Source of the DNA: Progne subis subis
Lineage: Eukaryota; Chordata; Aves; Passeriformes; Hirundinidae
Assembly (NCBI GenBank): GCA_022316685.1
Contig: JAKJHU010000005.1
Span: 19,074,707 to 19,138,706 of the forward strand
Direction: 5' to 3'
DNA length: 64,000 nt
Shown here one piece after another: positions 12,727-25,309 of the stretch. Below the pieces are notes generated by a model that had not been told where the DNA came from, did no database searches, and worked only from the letters and a program-made list of their open reading frames with translations. The first letter of the stretch is position 1; every line of letters starts with the position of its first letter. The position numbers were made by a program, and so were the translations under genes.

Positions 12727-14664
12727 ATTTAATCAAGGACAAAATACAGCTGCAAACTCCATCTTTACGGGGACAAAAGTATCAGATTCAACACCCTGTC
12801 ATAAAGTAGCAATAGACACCAAGGTCCAAAAGCTGTCTTCCAAACCTATTCCAAGGTTCTCTGCTCTTGATATGTGTTCACCAAATCAGCTGGATTTTAA
12901 GAGTGCTTGCCCTTTCTTTAGGTCATTGTTTCCCATGAGCCAGCCAGATATGAATGTGAGTCTCAGTGACTACAGAAAAAAAAAGATGCCTTTCTGGCTC
13001 ACCACCCAGGCATGGATTTATCCAGACATGTTCAGGAGAGCTGGCAGGGATGGGGAGAACCATAAAACCTCAACTTAGTAGTGTTGTCTGGGTAGAAAGC
13101 AGATATAGTTTGATTATAACTGATCTCAGCCAGTTGCTCAGGCTTTCCCAACAGACCTGTGTTTTCCAGATGTCAGTCTTTTGGGATTTTGGATTTCTTA
13201 TTTAGAACTTTTGCTGTCTTTGCCCAAATTTCCTTAAGCAATCTAGAATATGTTGTTATTTTTATCACATGCATTACCTGTAGTTGTAAATGCTGGTAAA
13301 CCACTTTCTGGAAAGACCACAAGAGAATGTTCTTTAGAACTACAAATGAGTTGCACTGGAATGAGCTTCACATTCTACTGTTTATCTCACTTCTCTCCCA
13401 CACTCTGTGAGTTGATAGAGAGAAACTTGAGTTGCAAAGCTGGCTCTAGACAACATCTCCACTATTCAGCTAGCTGGAATCTGTGCTTTTGCCTCAGTTT
13501 TATAATGGCTGATATAAACCAGTAGACATCCACTTATTTCAAAACTCCTGCTGTTGAATTATGCCAGCTGAACTCTGGCCCATTTTGCATCTTGTCATCC
13601 CTTACCGCAGTAGGCAGTGACTGCAGAAAGCGTAAACTTCTCCATTGTAGCCACCGCCAAAAATGGGCCAGACCCTTAGGTGATCATGTGAACACAGGAA
13701 ATGTTTTTAGAACAGGAATTCATTTGAGAGAGGGAAATCATTCAGTGAAAAGAGTGGGTGCACAGAAAAACTTTCTGTTCAGGAGCAAGGTCCTTGTGAG
13801 AATATCTCAGTCTAGTAGCCAGGGCTATGACACTCATTCCATAAAAGCTGCCTAAATATTTTTGACTTCTGCTCAACATTGTTACATTAAGGCTTTTGAA
13901 AAAGTAAAGAGATCTTTTAGTTCTCATTTCCAAATGATGCAGAAGAGAGAATTACATTTTCTGACAAAATGTTTTGAAGAGTATAAATCACTACAGTCAC
14001 GTACTCAGCAAGGATTCCCTGTTACTGGAAAATATCTGCTGCATTTTCAGTTTTCTACACTTCTGAACAATTGATTAAATGTCTTTTCTTTTCTTTTCCA
14101 GTATGACTTGAGTAACAAACAGGACAGATTCATCATGAAAGATCAATTTAACTTCAGTACACAGAACAGTAATAAACCTTTAAGACTGTGTAGTAGAGTA
14201 GATACAGAAATATATATCTTAACTGAAGACTTTTGACACTGTGCTATGCACTGAGCAACTGGGTGGGAAAGCGTAGCCTAGAGACTCTGTGGAAGATGCT
14301 GAGATAAATTTTCCAAGAGACTCATAAGTTTTTACACTTCCACGGGAAGAATGAATAAAGAAAGGTTGCAATTGGTTTGTGTCTTGGCTAGCTGCCATTC
14401 AGTGCTGTTGTAAGTAAGTTGGATGGTTGATAAACTAAGTTACTACATTTTTAGAGGACATAATAAATAGAGCATACATCTCCTGGAGGCAGGAATAAAA
14501 CAAAAAACAAAATAGAGCAACTGGATAAATTTTCTAATGCAGTAATTATTACAGAATTCAGTAACGCTACATGAAGTCAATAAACAGAAGCACCAGCTTC
14601 TACACTTTGGAGGAAAAACATGTCATGGTGGGGAGATATTGACTAGACAGCAGATCTGCAGGGG

Positions 14665-14683
14665 AAAAAAAAAAAAAAAAAAA
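14665..14683. repeat. poly(A) tract (19)
   Basis: A simple run of 19 A residues in otherwise mixed sequence. No polyadenylation signal stands just upstream in an arrangement that would suggest a processed pseudogene. Confidence 0.9.
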
Positions 14684-15580
14684 GCAGAAGAACCGGAAGA
14701 TGAACATGCTTGCTGAAAATTGTGAATGTCACCCTGGGGTGTAAACTTGCTAAGAGCCCTAGAGTCATGTCATATGGTCCTTAATTCCATTCAGGTTTTA
14801 AAGACCTTTGCTGGGCTCCAGTCTACAGTTGTACTCTGAGGATGTGGATGTACAGGAGAGGGTTCAGAAAGCAGCAGCTTAAATCTCCTGAAAGGAACTG
14901 GTCTTTTTACTACCCAAATGGAAGAAGGTGTTTTCAATATAAATATTCATGCCAAGGACATTAAGTGCTGGGAGGTTCCACAGCCTCTTTAACTGAGGCC
15001 TTCAGACAGATATCTGCTAGAAATGAAACATATAGTTTGTATAGTTTGTTTCTGAAATGAGGCAGAAAAGTACAATCTTCTGAGATCCCTTGAAGAGGAC
15101 TTTGAGATTTTACATGGTTCTTGTGATTAACCCAGGATTTAGTGGAGTTCATCCACTTCCAGAAACAACCAACAAACGTAGCTGCATTTAGAAAGCTGTT
15201 TGTGAAGATTTTACAAACCCATCCAACAGAACCTGGAGTTTAAAGGTGTGTGTGTTTGCTGTTCAGGAAACGTGAAGAGGACATAGGCTGCATGTGACTG
15301 GAGGGATAGATACACAGAGGGGAGTGCACACAGGAGAAGGGATTCTTTACGGTCACCAACTCGACAACACTAGTCAGGACTGTTAGAAGAAATGGGCTAT
15401 CCTATTTTGTGTGGTGGGGTTTTTTTAACCTTTTAACCCTGAATAAAATACAACATGCTTGACTGGAAAAAACAGTATTTATTTGAAGATATTAGAATGG
15501 AAAATCCACTACTTCTTTTTGTAATTTTCTTTAATGGTTTAACATTCCCTTCCCTCGGAAGGGGAAAAACTCAACCCATT

Positions 15581-15617
15581 CCAAACCAAACCAAATCAAA
15601 CCAAACCAAACCGAAAC
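15581..15617. repeat. (CCAAA)n microsatellite
   Basis: Seven to eight units of the 5-mer CCAAA with single-base variants (one AATCAAA, one CCGAAA). It resembles the C/A-rich tract at 4345-4440, so this composition recurs across the window. Confidence 0.9.
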
Positions 15618-15839
15618 AACCAAATAACACCCTCCCTTCCCCCCGTGTGCCTTATTTCCAGTCTTAATTTTTGTGGATTTAATTTTCAGCTCTTCTTAAT
15701 TTTTTTCAGTAGATTAAAAAGCCCTTGAGTGACTGATTTTCTTTCTTTTCATTTTATTTTTTTTTTTCTTCTTCCAAAATAAGCTGGATAAAAGTTTCTG
15801 TTCATCTCCTTGAGAAGTAAAGTCCCAGTCTTCCTGGTA

Positions 15840-15841
<2 letters not shown>

Positions 15842-15882
<41 letters not shown>
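15842..15882. repeat. poly(T) tract (41)
   Basis: An uninterrupted run of 41 T, the longest homopolymer in the window. On the minus strand it reads as a poly(A) directly after GAGAAT, so it could be the tail of a minus-strand retroposed sequence. No recognisable body lies on the right flank. Exact length is probably polymorphic or subject to sequencing error. Confidence 0.95.
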
Positions 15883-15884
<2 letters not shown>

Positions 15885-18800
15885 TCTCTCCAAGTTCCTG
15901 ACACCCTCTGAAAACTACAGTTACCAGAAGTGGAAATGATGCTGTACTATCTTTCTGCCAGTGTGAATACAAAAGTTAATTTACCTCTCAACTCCTACTC
16001 ACTGATCTGTTTATTCAGCTATGAACTGCAGAAAGATGAAATGACCTCTTGCATCATGGGTCTAGTTCCCTGCTATTTGAATTGCCCAACCATTTATAAG
16101 AACTAGAACTGCTGCACTGGGTCCAGCCAAAAGTCATGAAGGTTACTACCACTTCTCTGCCAGGAGCAAGTCACAGAAACTCAAGAAAACCAGAACAAGT
16201 TTACAGTAATTTTTTCCCAGTGTATTTCACAGTTTTCATCAGTTTGCAGTTTAATGCCCTTTTAAATAAAAAGCTGCACCTTTGCGCTTAATAGTCCTTG
16301 ATAGATCTTTTTCCCATTAATTTATGTAGTCTGACACTTTCTAGTCCTTGTACTGTGAAAAATAGTGAATAATCCTTCGCTGTTCATCTTCTCTATACTA
16401 TTCATGATATTTTATTTCTTTATCATGAATCTCTTTACATTTCTCCAAGACAGATACTCTTAATCTAACTCACTCTATAGGAACCAATGCCCAATTTTGG
16501 ACATTGCTGTAATTTCTGAAACTTTTTCTCCTTTTTTATTCTGGAAATGGGGACAAAGAACCTGCACATAGAATTCAAGATGCAAGTTCTATTTTTAATT
16601 TTTTTGTCCTGGTAAGAGAGCTTTGCAAAAGGACTCAGCACCAATACTCAGTTTACCTGAATTAGTTATTTAAACAGACTGGCCAGATTTCCAGGACTAT
16701 TGAGTACCCATTGCCTTCCACTGAGGGTAGTGGAAACTGTGGGTTTTGCCCTTCTGAATATCTGAACCCTGCTGTGGACATTGAGCACATTGGAACCAAC
16801 CTTTATAACACAAATATATCTTGGAAATAGCCTGTTTGCCCAAACAGCAATAGAATGAAAAGAAATACCTCCAACTCTTTCACATTTTTTAATGCTGAGG
16901 TTATAATATGCAATCATGGGCAGGCAGGAAGAAGGGTGTGCAAACTCTCTGCAACTGTATCATTTCATCATTTTTATGAGCAGTGGGGGTTATTTTTGTT
17001 TGCAAAGATCACTTTGCAGTATAAAAACATCTGATTTTTGTAACACATTTCCTGGCATCTAGATTTCAGCAATATTTCTTCTTTTCTTCTTGTATGTTAA
17101 ACTATTTTTTAGAATTTGTGCTTTATCTTCTCCCTATTCCCCAAGCCCCCCTTCCCCACAATTTCTTGGAGAAAATATGACTAACTATATCTAACTTAGG
17201 TTACACTTACATTACTCTATGGAAAAAAGTGTTTGTCTTTTACAACAGCAGTGGGAATGTTGAACTGCTTTACTACTCCGATATATTCCCTTGAAACAGA
17301 TAGGGGAAAAGTTTAGTTCTTTTTAAACAGAAGGCTTTTTATTGGTTCAACCTTTATTCTTTGCCACGGATTGCAACTTCAATGAAAGGCCCAAGTGGGA
17401 AAAAAAGGAACAAATAATGAAGAAAAATTCATGAATTTGAGTACACCTGTCCATTGTACTGGAAAATTAGTAGTATTATTCTCCTCTATGAACCTGTCTC
17501 CTTTCATAAACACTGCACAATTTTTCTCCACGTAATTAAAATAGGAGGGTTAGCGTCCTGGGAATTTGTATGCTTCATTTACTAGCACCTGGTGTACCTC
17601 TTTCTCTCTCTTTGTTTCCCAGCAAACATGCAGAGTAGATCATAGAGCACAGAAAAGACAGGAAAGTCCACAGGACTGCTTCTTTCTGGAAAAAACATGT
17701 CAGTGTGGTTTTTCTGCATCTCTCCTTCAAACATGAAATAAACATTTGATGATTGAAGTCAATGGAAATATTGACTTTTTTTGCCTACAAATGGTAACTA
17801 GGGACCTGCATTGCAAAGACTTCATATCCTGAAGCAGTAGAGGATGGTGGAGTTTGCTGACAGACTTTGTACTAATAAATACCAAGTCTCTTTGATGAAC
17901 TCTACCTGAGTTTTCTTGTAACAAGAAAAATTCTTCACCCCCAGGAGGACAAATGAAAGATTGTCACCATTTCCAGGGCTGCAGGCCCTGCCTTCTTTAG
18001 CTTCTGGATCATCTCTGCAAACATTAGCAGTGCTCCATTGGCCAAAGGGATTTCACCAAAAGAATCTGCCCCAATATTTTGCTACTTAAATTATGTCTGT
18101 TCAAGGACTTTTATCAGAAGCAGAGCATTGCACAGAGCTAGCTGAAGATGTTTCTCATCTAATTGCATTTTAATGCCTACAGCACTGCAAAAGTAAAGTC
18201 TATATTATGTGATGGACATGTTAAAATTGTACTTTGTGCCCAGTACAAGAAGATATCTACCTGAATAAAGGTCCTGCTTTATTAAACAATTATCTAGTTC
18301 TGGAAGGTGTGCTTTGAATTTCCCTTCATAAGAAAGAATGTTCATATGAAGGAGAAATTTTCTACTAGGGCACAAGACACAGTGTCATAAGTGCTGCCTA
18401 GAAAATGAATGCTGTTTTGGGAATCTAGAGGCATGAGTTATGGCTTCAGCATGATTTTGTGCTGCTCACAAAACCTGCAAAAGTGATCTTACTGCATTAT
18501 TTTCTTTTTTTTTTTTCCAAAGAAGGATAATTGCTTGACCTCTAGATATGGAAATCAGTATCCATCCTAATGTTCTCTTTTTCACACCCTTTACACTTGC
18601 CCTCTCCTTTAGCTCCAACAATGCTGGATATGTTTGTGGCCTCAGATCTGACAGGATTTGCCCAGCATCACCTCAGAGCATGCTGATGTCTTGCATCCTT
18701 TTCATCCTACATGCTGTGGCTTTTCTTGCATTCTTGGCCAACTACTTCAAAATCTAGTGCTGCAAGTATTGTAGAACAGGTAGGTCTGCTTGGCTGTATG

Positions 18801-19261
18801 TTTGGCAGCATCTTTGGTATAGAAGATCTCTGAATACCAGCTCTCAAAGTAAGTGCTGAAGATACTTTTGGGGAAAACCTGTATGCAAGAGCTGGCAGAT
18901 GCTCCCTCCAAAGCTGCTGGCATAGGTCCTGATGATCCTTAGTGGCCAGAAATCTGCTGCGACCAGATGAGGGCAGGGGAGGGATCCCTGGGCCTTGGAT
19001 TAGCCCCAGGTAGAGACATAACTGGCTTTAATTTTGCCAACCTTGAGAAAGCAAGAGTTGACGCTGAGAAACTGTGGGGAAAAGCAAACAAGATTCACAC
19101 ATCCTTAAATAGGCTGAACTGCGGCAGTAATATCTGCAGGTGTATCTGCAACCCTCAGGTCTTTGTTATCCTGTTGGAGAAGAGAGCGTGAAAATTGTCT
19201 CCCTGTGGATTTTCCTTACAAACTCCCAATGTTCTTCTCACCCTAGATACCATGGAGTGGC

Positions 19262-19329
19262 ATGATGTGGATGGAATGAGATGACATGAGATGATGATGA
19301 GATGAGAATGAGATCAGATGATGAGATGA
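19262..19329. repeat. GATGA-rich degenerate microsatellite
   Basis: About 68 bases built from variants of ATGAG, GATGA and ATGAC. Purine-rich pentamer units alternate with GATGAT. It is an imperfect simple-sequence repeat with no coding meaning that I can see. Confidence 0.85.
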
Positions 19330-19691
19330 AGCAGAAAAACATAGTATCTACTTACACAAAGTTTAATATTGTGTTGATTAAGAAAAAATTATTGGATTCA
19401 GAATTTGTCTTTACCTGAGTCCCAAGAGACCAGTTTTGTTGTTATATCTCCCCTACTGTCCCTTTCCCAAAGTAATATTGAAATCCTCCTGCACAATCTA
19501 AATGAAGAAATCTGCAGAAGATGCAGACTCAGAAGGAGACCCAAACCATTCATCAAAACTAGAGGATATGGTGTTTTTCTTGCTGCGTTGGCAGTTTGTA
19601 ATTTGCCCCCTGGCATGAACTTTTTAACTGCTATAGCAAAACTATATATTTTTTCCCAATATGATTTAGTTACAATATTGAATTTTTGTAC

Positions 19692-19788
19692 ACCAAAACC
19701 CCCAAACAAACTAAACCAAGAAAAAAAAGAAAAGAAAAAGGAAAAAAAAAAAAAAAGCCACCAAAAACCACACAAAAAAACCCCCCCA
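19692..19788. repeat. A-rich and C/A-rich low-complexity tract
   Basis: It begins with C/A runs, passes through an AAAAG/AAAAAG purine section including 15 consecutive A, and ends with A7C7. Open frames that cross it are rich in lysine and proline, or in phenylalanine on the other strand, purely because of this composition. They should not be read as proteins. Confidence 0.9.
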
Positions 19789-21351
19789 AGGTAATTGATA
19801 TCTCCAAATATCGTACCTTACCGAAGTCAAAAGAAATTTTGCCCTGGTCCTCACCAATGCTGCGAATGCACTCTGATCCTTCTGTAGCCCAGGGAAACGA
19901 GGTCTGTGGTCACAATGAAGCAGTTGCATGGCTGTGACATTACAACACTACTATGGCCCCCTGGCCCTCAGTAAGTGGTGATGCCTGAGCAAGCACCACA
20001 TTGCAGTTGTTCAGGGAGTCATTGCACTGTGGAAACTGTGAAGTGCAGAGGCACACAATGTTAGTGTAGAATTACAGTATATATAAAAGCTTTCCAATCC
20101 TTTTGAGGTCCCTGGGGTGAATATGCCGTCAAATCTGGGCAAAATCCAGAGCTCACCTGCTGTTGATCCCACCACGGGTTATTTCTCACAGCAAACACCT
20201 CAGCAGGTCCTGGCTATGATCAGAATGGCCTCTTGTTCTGGTGAGCAGAGATAGTCCTATTGTTTAATGCAATATTGCTTTACAGTCTAACACAGCATAG
20301 CACAAATAAGTGGGCTTATGGCACCTTATGTGAATCTAGTGCAGTGCACTTTACATTCAGTGTTGCAAAACAGCCTGGCTGGGCTGTGACCTTTTGCTTT
20401 TGTCAAACTCCTGACTCAAGAAGAAATGGAAACAAGCTCACAGATTACTTAGTAATGAATAATACTCCAGATGTTTTTAACCCCGTCTTCTGTTGGACAT
20501 CAACAGAAGCAGCTGATGCACGCAGCTATAATATATCTTTACTCTCAAAGAAAAAAAAAAAAGCTGGCTCTTGTTCAAAAAGGAAAAAAAAAAACCAAAA
20601 CACAGTCACATGAGTGACTTTACTAAAAGAGGCTCATTAAATGTACCTCCTTCAAATTAACCTTACTGAAATCCTAAAAATCAGAGGAGTGCCACAGGGT
20701 GTTAGGTTAGCAAGCCTAGAAGCATTTACTATGACCTTCAATTCCTCTTACCACAACTCAGGCCAAAAAAACATCTCCAACTAAGCAGATTTGTATTCTT
20801 AAGAGGTTTGTAACATGGGTGAAATTGCTATGTGTAATTTTTTTCTCTGAAAAAGAAAAAAAGGAAAAGAGAAAATATTGCAGCTGCAATCAATACAAGG
20901 AAAGTGAAGCAACAAAATGGAGTGAGAGCTGTAGGAGTGAGGAGCTCTGTCAAAGCCTGAATGAGCTGCTGAAAACACCCAGTGAAGATGCCCACATCCT
21001 TCTGCAGACAAGGAAAGGATGATGATTAAGACTGGCAACCCACACTAGCAGAGTGGCTGGTCATATTTTAAATGGCTATTATTTTTTCATTAAATAAACT
21101 AATTAAATGTCTCACCTCATTGAAAAGTCACAAGAAACATCAGCCAGCATAGGCAGACTATCCAAGGAGGAGAAAATGACAAAGAAATACCTCTGTTTTC
21201 TTTCAGATGCCTGGGAAATTTGGTAGCTTTTATCAGCATTCCAAGCAAACTCAGCAGTCAGATACTCACATCAAAAATGTTCCACCAGCAGTACCTTTGT
21301 TTTTTACCTCCTGAAAGTCTGAGGCAGAGTGGAAGACACTGCAGGGGATGG

Positions 21352-21372
21352 AAAAAAAAAAAAAAAAAAAAA
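21352..21372. repeat. poly(A) tract (21)
   Basis: Uninterrupted A run. It is flanked by GGATGG on the left and GAGTAAG on the right, with no recognisable retroposed body. Confidence 0.9.
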
Positions 21373-22158
21373 GAGTAAGTAAGAATCTTCATAACAATTC
21401 TTAAATTGGAAAACAAAATTATTATATTGAAGGAAAAAAAACCCCACCAAGTTATAGTGGAAATAAGGTGCACGAAAAAACGTCAAGCTTATTGGACCAC
21501 CCAGCAAGTACCAAACTCAATAGTTTCCTTCAAATGCTTCCTGGCTCGCTTCCTGGACAGACATGCCACAGGCAGCAGCTGAGACTCACAAACCCTCTCC
21601 ACCCTTCCTTCACGGTCAGCAGCTGATAACCAGCCAGACCTGATCTGACTCACATTGCAGCAAAGGGTAACATTGAAGGTAATACTGAAGAGCTGCTTCA
21701 CCTAGGAGAGCACAGCTCTTTGAGCATGCGGACCTTTTTGTTACTTCTGCCTTGTAGCCACAGGGAAGCATCTCTCATCCTGCAGTGCAGTTTCCCACAG
21801 AAAGAATGTCTTTAGCACCAGGAGACAAATTTATTTATTCCATCATGCCCAGAAGCAGAATTTCAGAGGTAACAGTTCCTCTCTCCTTTCTGCTGGGCTC
21901 TCAGCAGATGCCAGGCATATATCCTGTGCCTGGCTTTGAGGCAGCTATGCTGGCCCTCCACGCCTGAGCCAATGGCATCCAAAGGCTGGATTTTCCCAGA
22001 GCACTAAGTCCTGGCTATTTTCTGCTTTCTGCTGAGGTCACCAGCACCATTTCCCTCCATCTAAGGAAAGCTGGACAAAATTATAGAAGCATCTTAACAC
22101 CCTGTTTAGAATCATCCCATTTAGAGATCATTACAAATGTCAACTCTATCTGTATCTG

Positions 22159-22860
22159 AGATCACAGAATCACAGAAACACAGAATGTGTACATTGGAAG
22201 AGACCTTCAAGATCATCGAGTCCAACCCATGCCCTAACATCTCAACTAAGCCATGGCATCGAGTGCCACATCCATTCTCTTTTAAATACATCCAGGGATG
22301 GTGACTTCACTGCCTCCCTGGGCAGACAATTCCAGTACTTTATCCCTCTTTCTGTAAAAAACTTTTTCCTAATATCCAACCTATATTTCCCTCAGCTCAG
22401 TTTAAGACTGTGTCCTCTCATTCTGTCAGTTGCTGTCTGGAGAAAGAGACCAATCCCCAGCTGTCTACAACCATCCTTCAGGAAGTTGTAGAGAGTGATA
22501 AGGTCACCTCTGAGTCTCCTTTTCTCCAGGCTAAACAACCCCAGTTCCCTCAGCCATTCCTCACAGGGTTTGTGTTCCAAGCCCCTCACCAGCCTCGTTG
22601 CCCTCCTCTGGATGTGCTCAAGCATCTCAACGTCCTTCCTAAACTGAGGGGCCCAGAACTGGACACAGCACTCAAGGTGTGGCCTCACCAGTGCTGAGTT
22701 CAGGGGGAAGAATGACCTCCCTGCTCCTGCTGCCCACACCATTCCTGATCCAGGCCAGGTGCCATTGGCCCTCTTGGCCACCTGGGCACACAGCTGGCTC
22801 CTGTTCAGCTGCTGTCACCAACACCCCCAGGTCCCTTTCCTCTTGGGCACTGTTCAGCCA
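22159..22860 (-). mobile_element. CR1 LINE, 5'-truncated, minus strand
   Basis: A remnant of a chicken-repeat-1 non-LTR retrotransposon, about 0.7 kb of an element that is about 4.5 kb when complete. The 3' end lies at the left and, on the minus strand, shows the hallmark tandem octamers of the TTCTGTGA type. Before it comes the conserved 3' UTR block around GACTCGATGATCTTGAAGG. The right part encodes the end of the reverse transcriptase protein (see the separate entry). 5' truncation at about 22860 is inferred because recognisable CR1 protein similarity stops there. That pattern is typical of target-primed reverse transcription that ended early. CR1 usually leaves no clear target-site duplication and none is seen. 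The copy is dead: truncated, frameshifted and carrying an internal stop. Confidence 0.95.
22242..22860 (-). pseudogene. CR1 ORF2 C-terminal remnant (reverse transcriptase end)
   Basis: Minus-strand translation shows family landmarks in order: ERDLGVLV (near 22835), AKRANG (near 22775), SRSREVILP (near 22715), then [52 protein letters not shown], and after a stop [14 protein letters not shown] and [15 protein letters not shown]. These correspond to the conserved region after the catalytic reverse transcriptase motifs in CR1 ORF2. The endonuclease and the catalytic RT motifs are absent. The frame changes near 22783, 22755 and 22705; the last fits a single extra C in a C run. An in-frame TGA at 22392-22394 interrupts the rest, and the natural end is probably at 22242. 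No function is expected. Confidence 0.93.
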
Positions 22861-22929
22861 TACATATGTTTGTCTTCTCTTCCCCATATTCTTTTTACTT
22901 TTTTATCAGCCATTGACTACATTAAGAGT

Positions 22930-22944
22930 AAAAAAAAAAAAAAA
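22930..22944. repeat. poly(A) tract (15)
   Basis: Short A run about 70 bases beyond the truncated 5' end of the CR1 copy. It is not the CR1 tail, because CR1 ends in octamer repeats and its 3' end is on the other side. Confidence 0.85.
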
Positions 22945-25289
22945 TTTCAAAACATTCATTTCTCTTCCCCCCTCCTTCATTGATTTGAACTCTAGGAAAT
23001 GGGTTTATGTATTTGATTCAAAGAACAGAGACCAATACCATGGTTTCCTATATTATATATGTGTAATGGGGTATTATAGTGGCATAGTGCACTATATACT
23101 ATGTAGTGAATTACTGCATTGCGTTCAGATATATGATACAAGTTGTAACAGATGGTGTGTATTTATGCAGCATATGTAGAATGTGCATAGGCATTATATG
23201 TATACTTGCTCATACCTATATGGTATATATTTTTATATAGAATACAAGAGTGCCTGTTATACAACATATATAATAGAGTATATGGGCTTCAAATGTAGCT
23301 CTTATGTGTCTCAGTATTCATGCGCAAATCGCTCTGTGTTGAACTGTTAATGAGGCCATACCCGTTCATCAGGTATCTCAGGTCTGTGCACTTTCACTGC
23401 AATAACCTGAGATTACCTACAACTTCAAACTTCTGCAATATATGCAGTTTTCTTCCATGCCACCGATTTTCCCATGCCTCTCTGTCTACTGGATTTTGGT
23501 TAAAGAAGCTGAAGTATGAGCTGTATCCGTTCCAATGCTGACTGGCCAGTCCATGCATGTGTCCCGACTGGCCAGCTGACAGACCGAACTAAGTAGATAA
23601 TTACTAGCCTTACACTGTATATAACTTTTTGTTTAGTCCTTGAACTGGGCCAACCTCCACTACCAAGCCACTAACTCACAAAGCTTGCAGAAATGTAATT
23701 TTGTTTGAAACCTCTGTCCTTCTGTCAAATTTGCTTGGAGTTAACCAATAAGCAGCAGGAGAAATGACAGACACATGTAGAACAAATAGTGAGAGGAACT
23801 GAATGGATATGACCCAGTTTCTTAGGAAACAATGAAGGGATTAATGTTCTTAGGCACTTCAAATTTGTATGTCTAGTCTAAATTACTTGTCTTGGTCACT
23901 TCTACCTGCAATGAAGAAGACAGGCATATCCAGCAGGCATTTGGCCCAATTAAGGATATGCAGAGGAGCATTTCTTGGGAAAAGAGATTGTGGTACTCTC
24001 TGGCATATGGGCATCTATTGACTAGGTACTGCTGTCGGTTGGTTTGTCACACCCACTAGCGGGAGCAGAAGCTGTGCTCTTCGGTGATCCTTGCAATCAG
24101 TCTAGGAAGCTGTATGGTCCTGAAGAGGAACCAAGCTCGGATCAATCTGTCATTGTGCAGTTACACCCAGACCTGTGTTTCTATAGACACATCCTCTTCT
24201 TACAGTCCAAAATTTACTCAGAAAGGAAACATCAACGGTGTAGGACAAAATATTTCATCCCTGGCAAAACTGCCAGTGATCAGACGGTGCTGCTGTGTAT
24301 GCAAAGCACAAGAGGGTTTTCTGCATACAGAGAAAAATTCCAACAGGTCCAGTGCAGGCTGGAGGTGTCAGGCTTACTGCACAGGCTCAGATGAACCACC
24401 TGGGCAGAGCTGCTCACCTGTCCATGGCAGATTCATTGCACTTACTGGCAGAGGGCAAACATAACTGGTCTGATGCTGCCTGGGTCATCAGGTTTTCTGT
24501 GTGTACATCACATATTTCTCTGCTGAGGGAATTCCAAGGGAAACTGTTATTATAGTTAGAAGTGTTACTGGAAAACATTAACAAGAATATTTTTCAAATA
24601 GTAGTTTTAAAATGTGCAAAGTGCCACTGGAATAAAGCAACATAGAGTGGAATAGGTGTGGAACGTGAAAGAATTACTGGGCTTGCAGGCATATGACTAA
24701 GCATAGGCTTATTATGAGAGTGCTGAAGGCTTCAGCAGGAATGGGTGAAATTTACAGACACACCCGGATCACACGAGAATTACCATTTCCACTTCCAAAA
24801 TCATGACCAGTCCCACCTAGTGTCTATGAATGTAGAGAGATTCTGAAATCAATAGTTCTGATTTAATTTGCTTTTACATCTTGAAATACTCTCTATGTTC
24901 CTTAAGATGTAGCGATGTTAAATTTAGTACTAATAAAGGTGATGTAAAATATCCATTTCCTCAACAGAGAGAAATGCAATCTTTTGATTGGCAATCAAAC
25001 CAGCTGTAATCACCACAGATGAAATTAGCCCAGCTGTAGTTTTAGGAGGCCTCCCACCCAAGTGAAGAGAGACAAAGAATTTCCTTTAGACTGTGGTTCA
25101 TATTTTCATTCTTGCTTTCAGGTGCCATCTAAACTCTCTGTAGACTGATTTCTACCCCTTGGGGTTATATCAGACCACAAATTCATAGAGTTGTTCTTTG
25201 CCACAGGTAAAAATTATAAGAATGTCTTCTGTGTTAATCAGTGATAGACTCTCCACAAAAAAACTGATGCACTCCTTCAACTCCCTCAA

Positions 25290-25309
25290 ACCCTCACCTT
25301 TGTGAGGGT
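25290..25309. repeat. 8-bp perfect hairpin with CTTT loop
   Basis: ACCCTCAC and GTGAGGGT are exact reverse complements separated by four bases. The structure is compact and GC-rich against an AT-rich background. No T-run or other sign of function follows it. Confidence 0.8.

Larger units (their letters stand above)
7549..22158. other. gene-free block with simple repeats
   Basis: No gene is supported. The longest open frame, 136 codons at 11399-11809 (+), overlaps another on the opposite strand and matches no family I recognise. A moderately GC-richer patch lies at about 9180-9560, where both strands are open by chance. The block also holds a T-rich tract, several homopolymers, a CCAAA repeat, a GATGA-rich repeat and a hairpin, each listed separately. 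A splice-acceptor-like site followed by a 44-codon open frame lies at 14102-14236 and is treated as a finding, not a gene. Confidence 0.65.

Noticed and set aside
19405..19794. 129-codon plus-strand and 125-codon minus-strand open frames
   Set aside because: They overlap on opposite strands and both run into the A-rich tract at 19692-19788, which supplies lysine or phenylalanine runs. Composition artefact.
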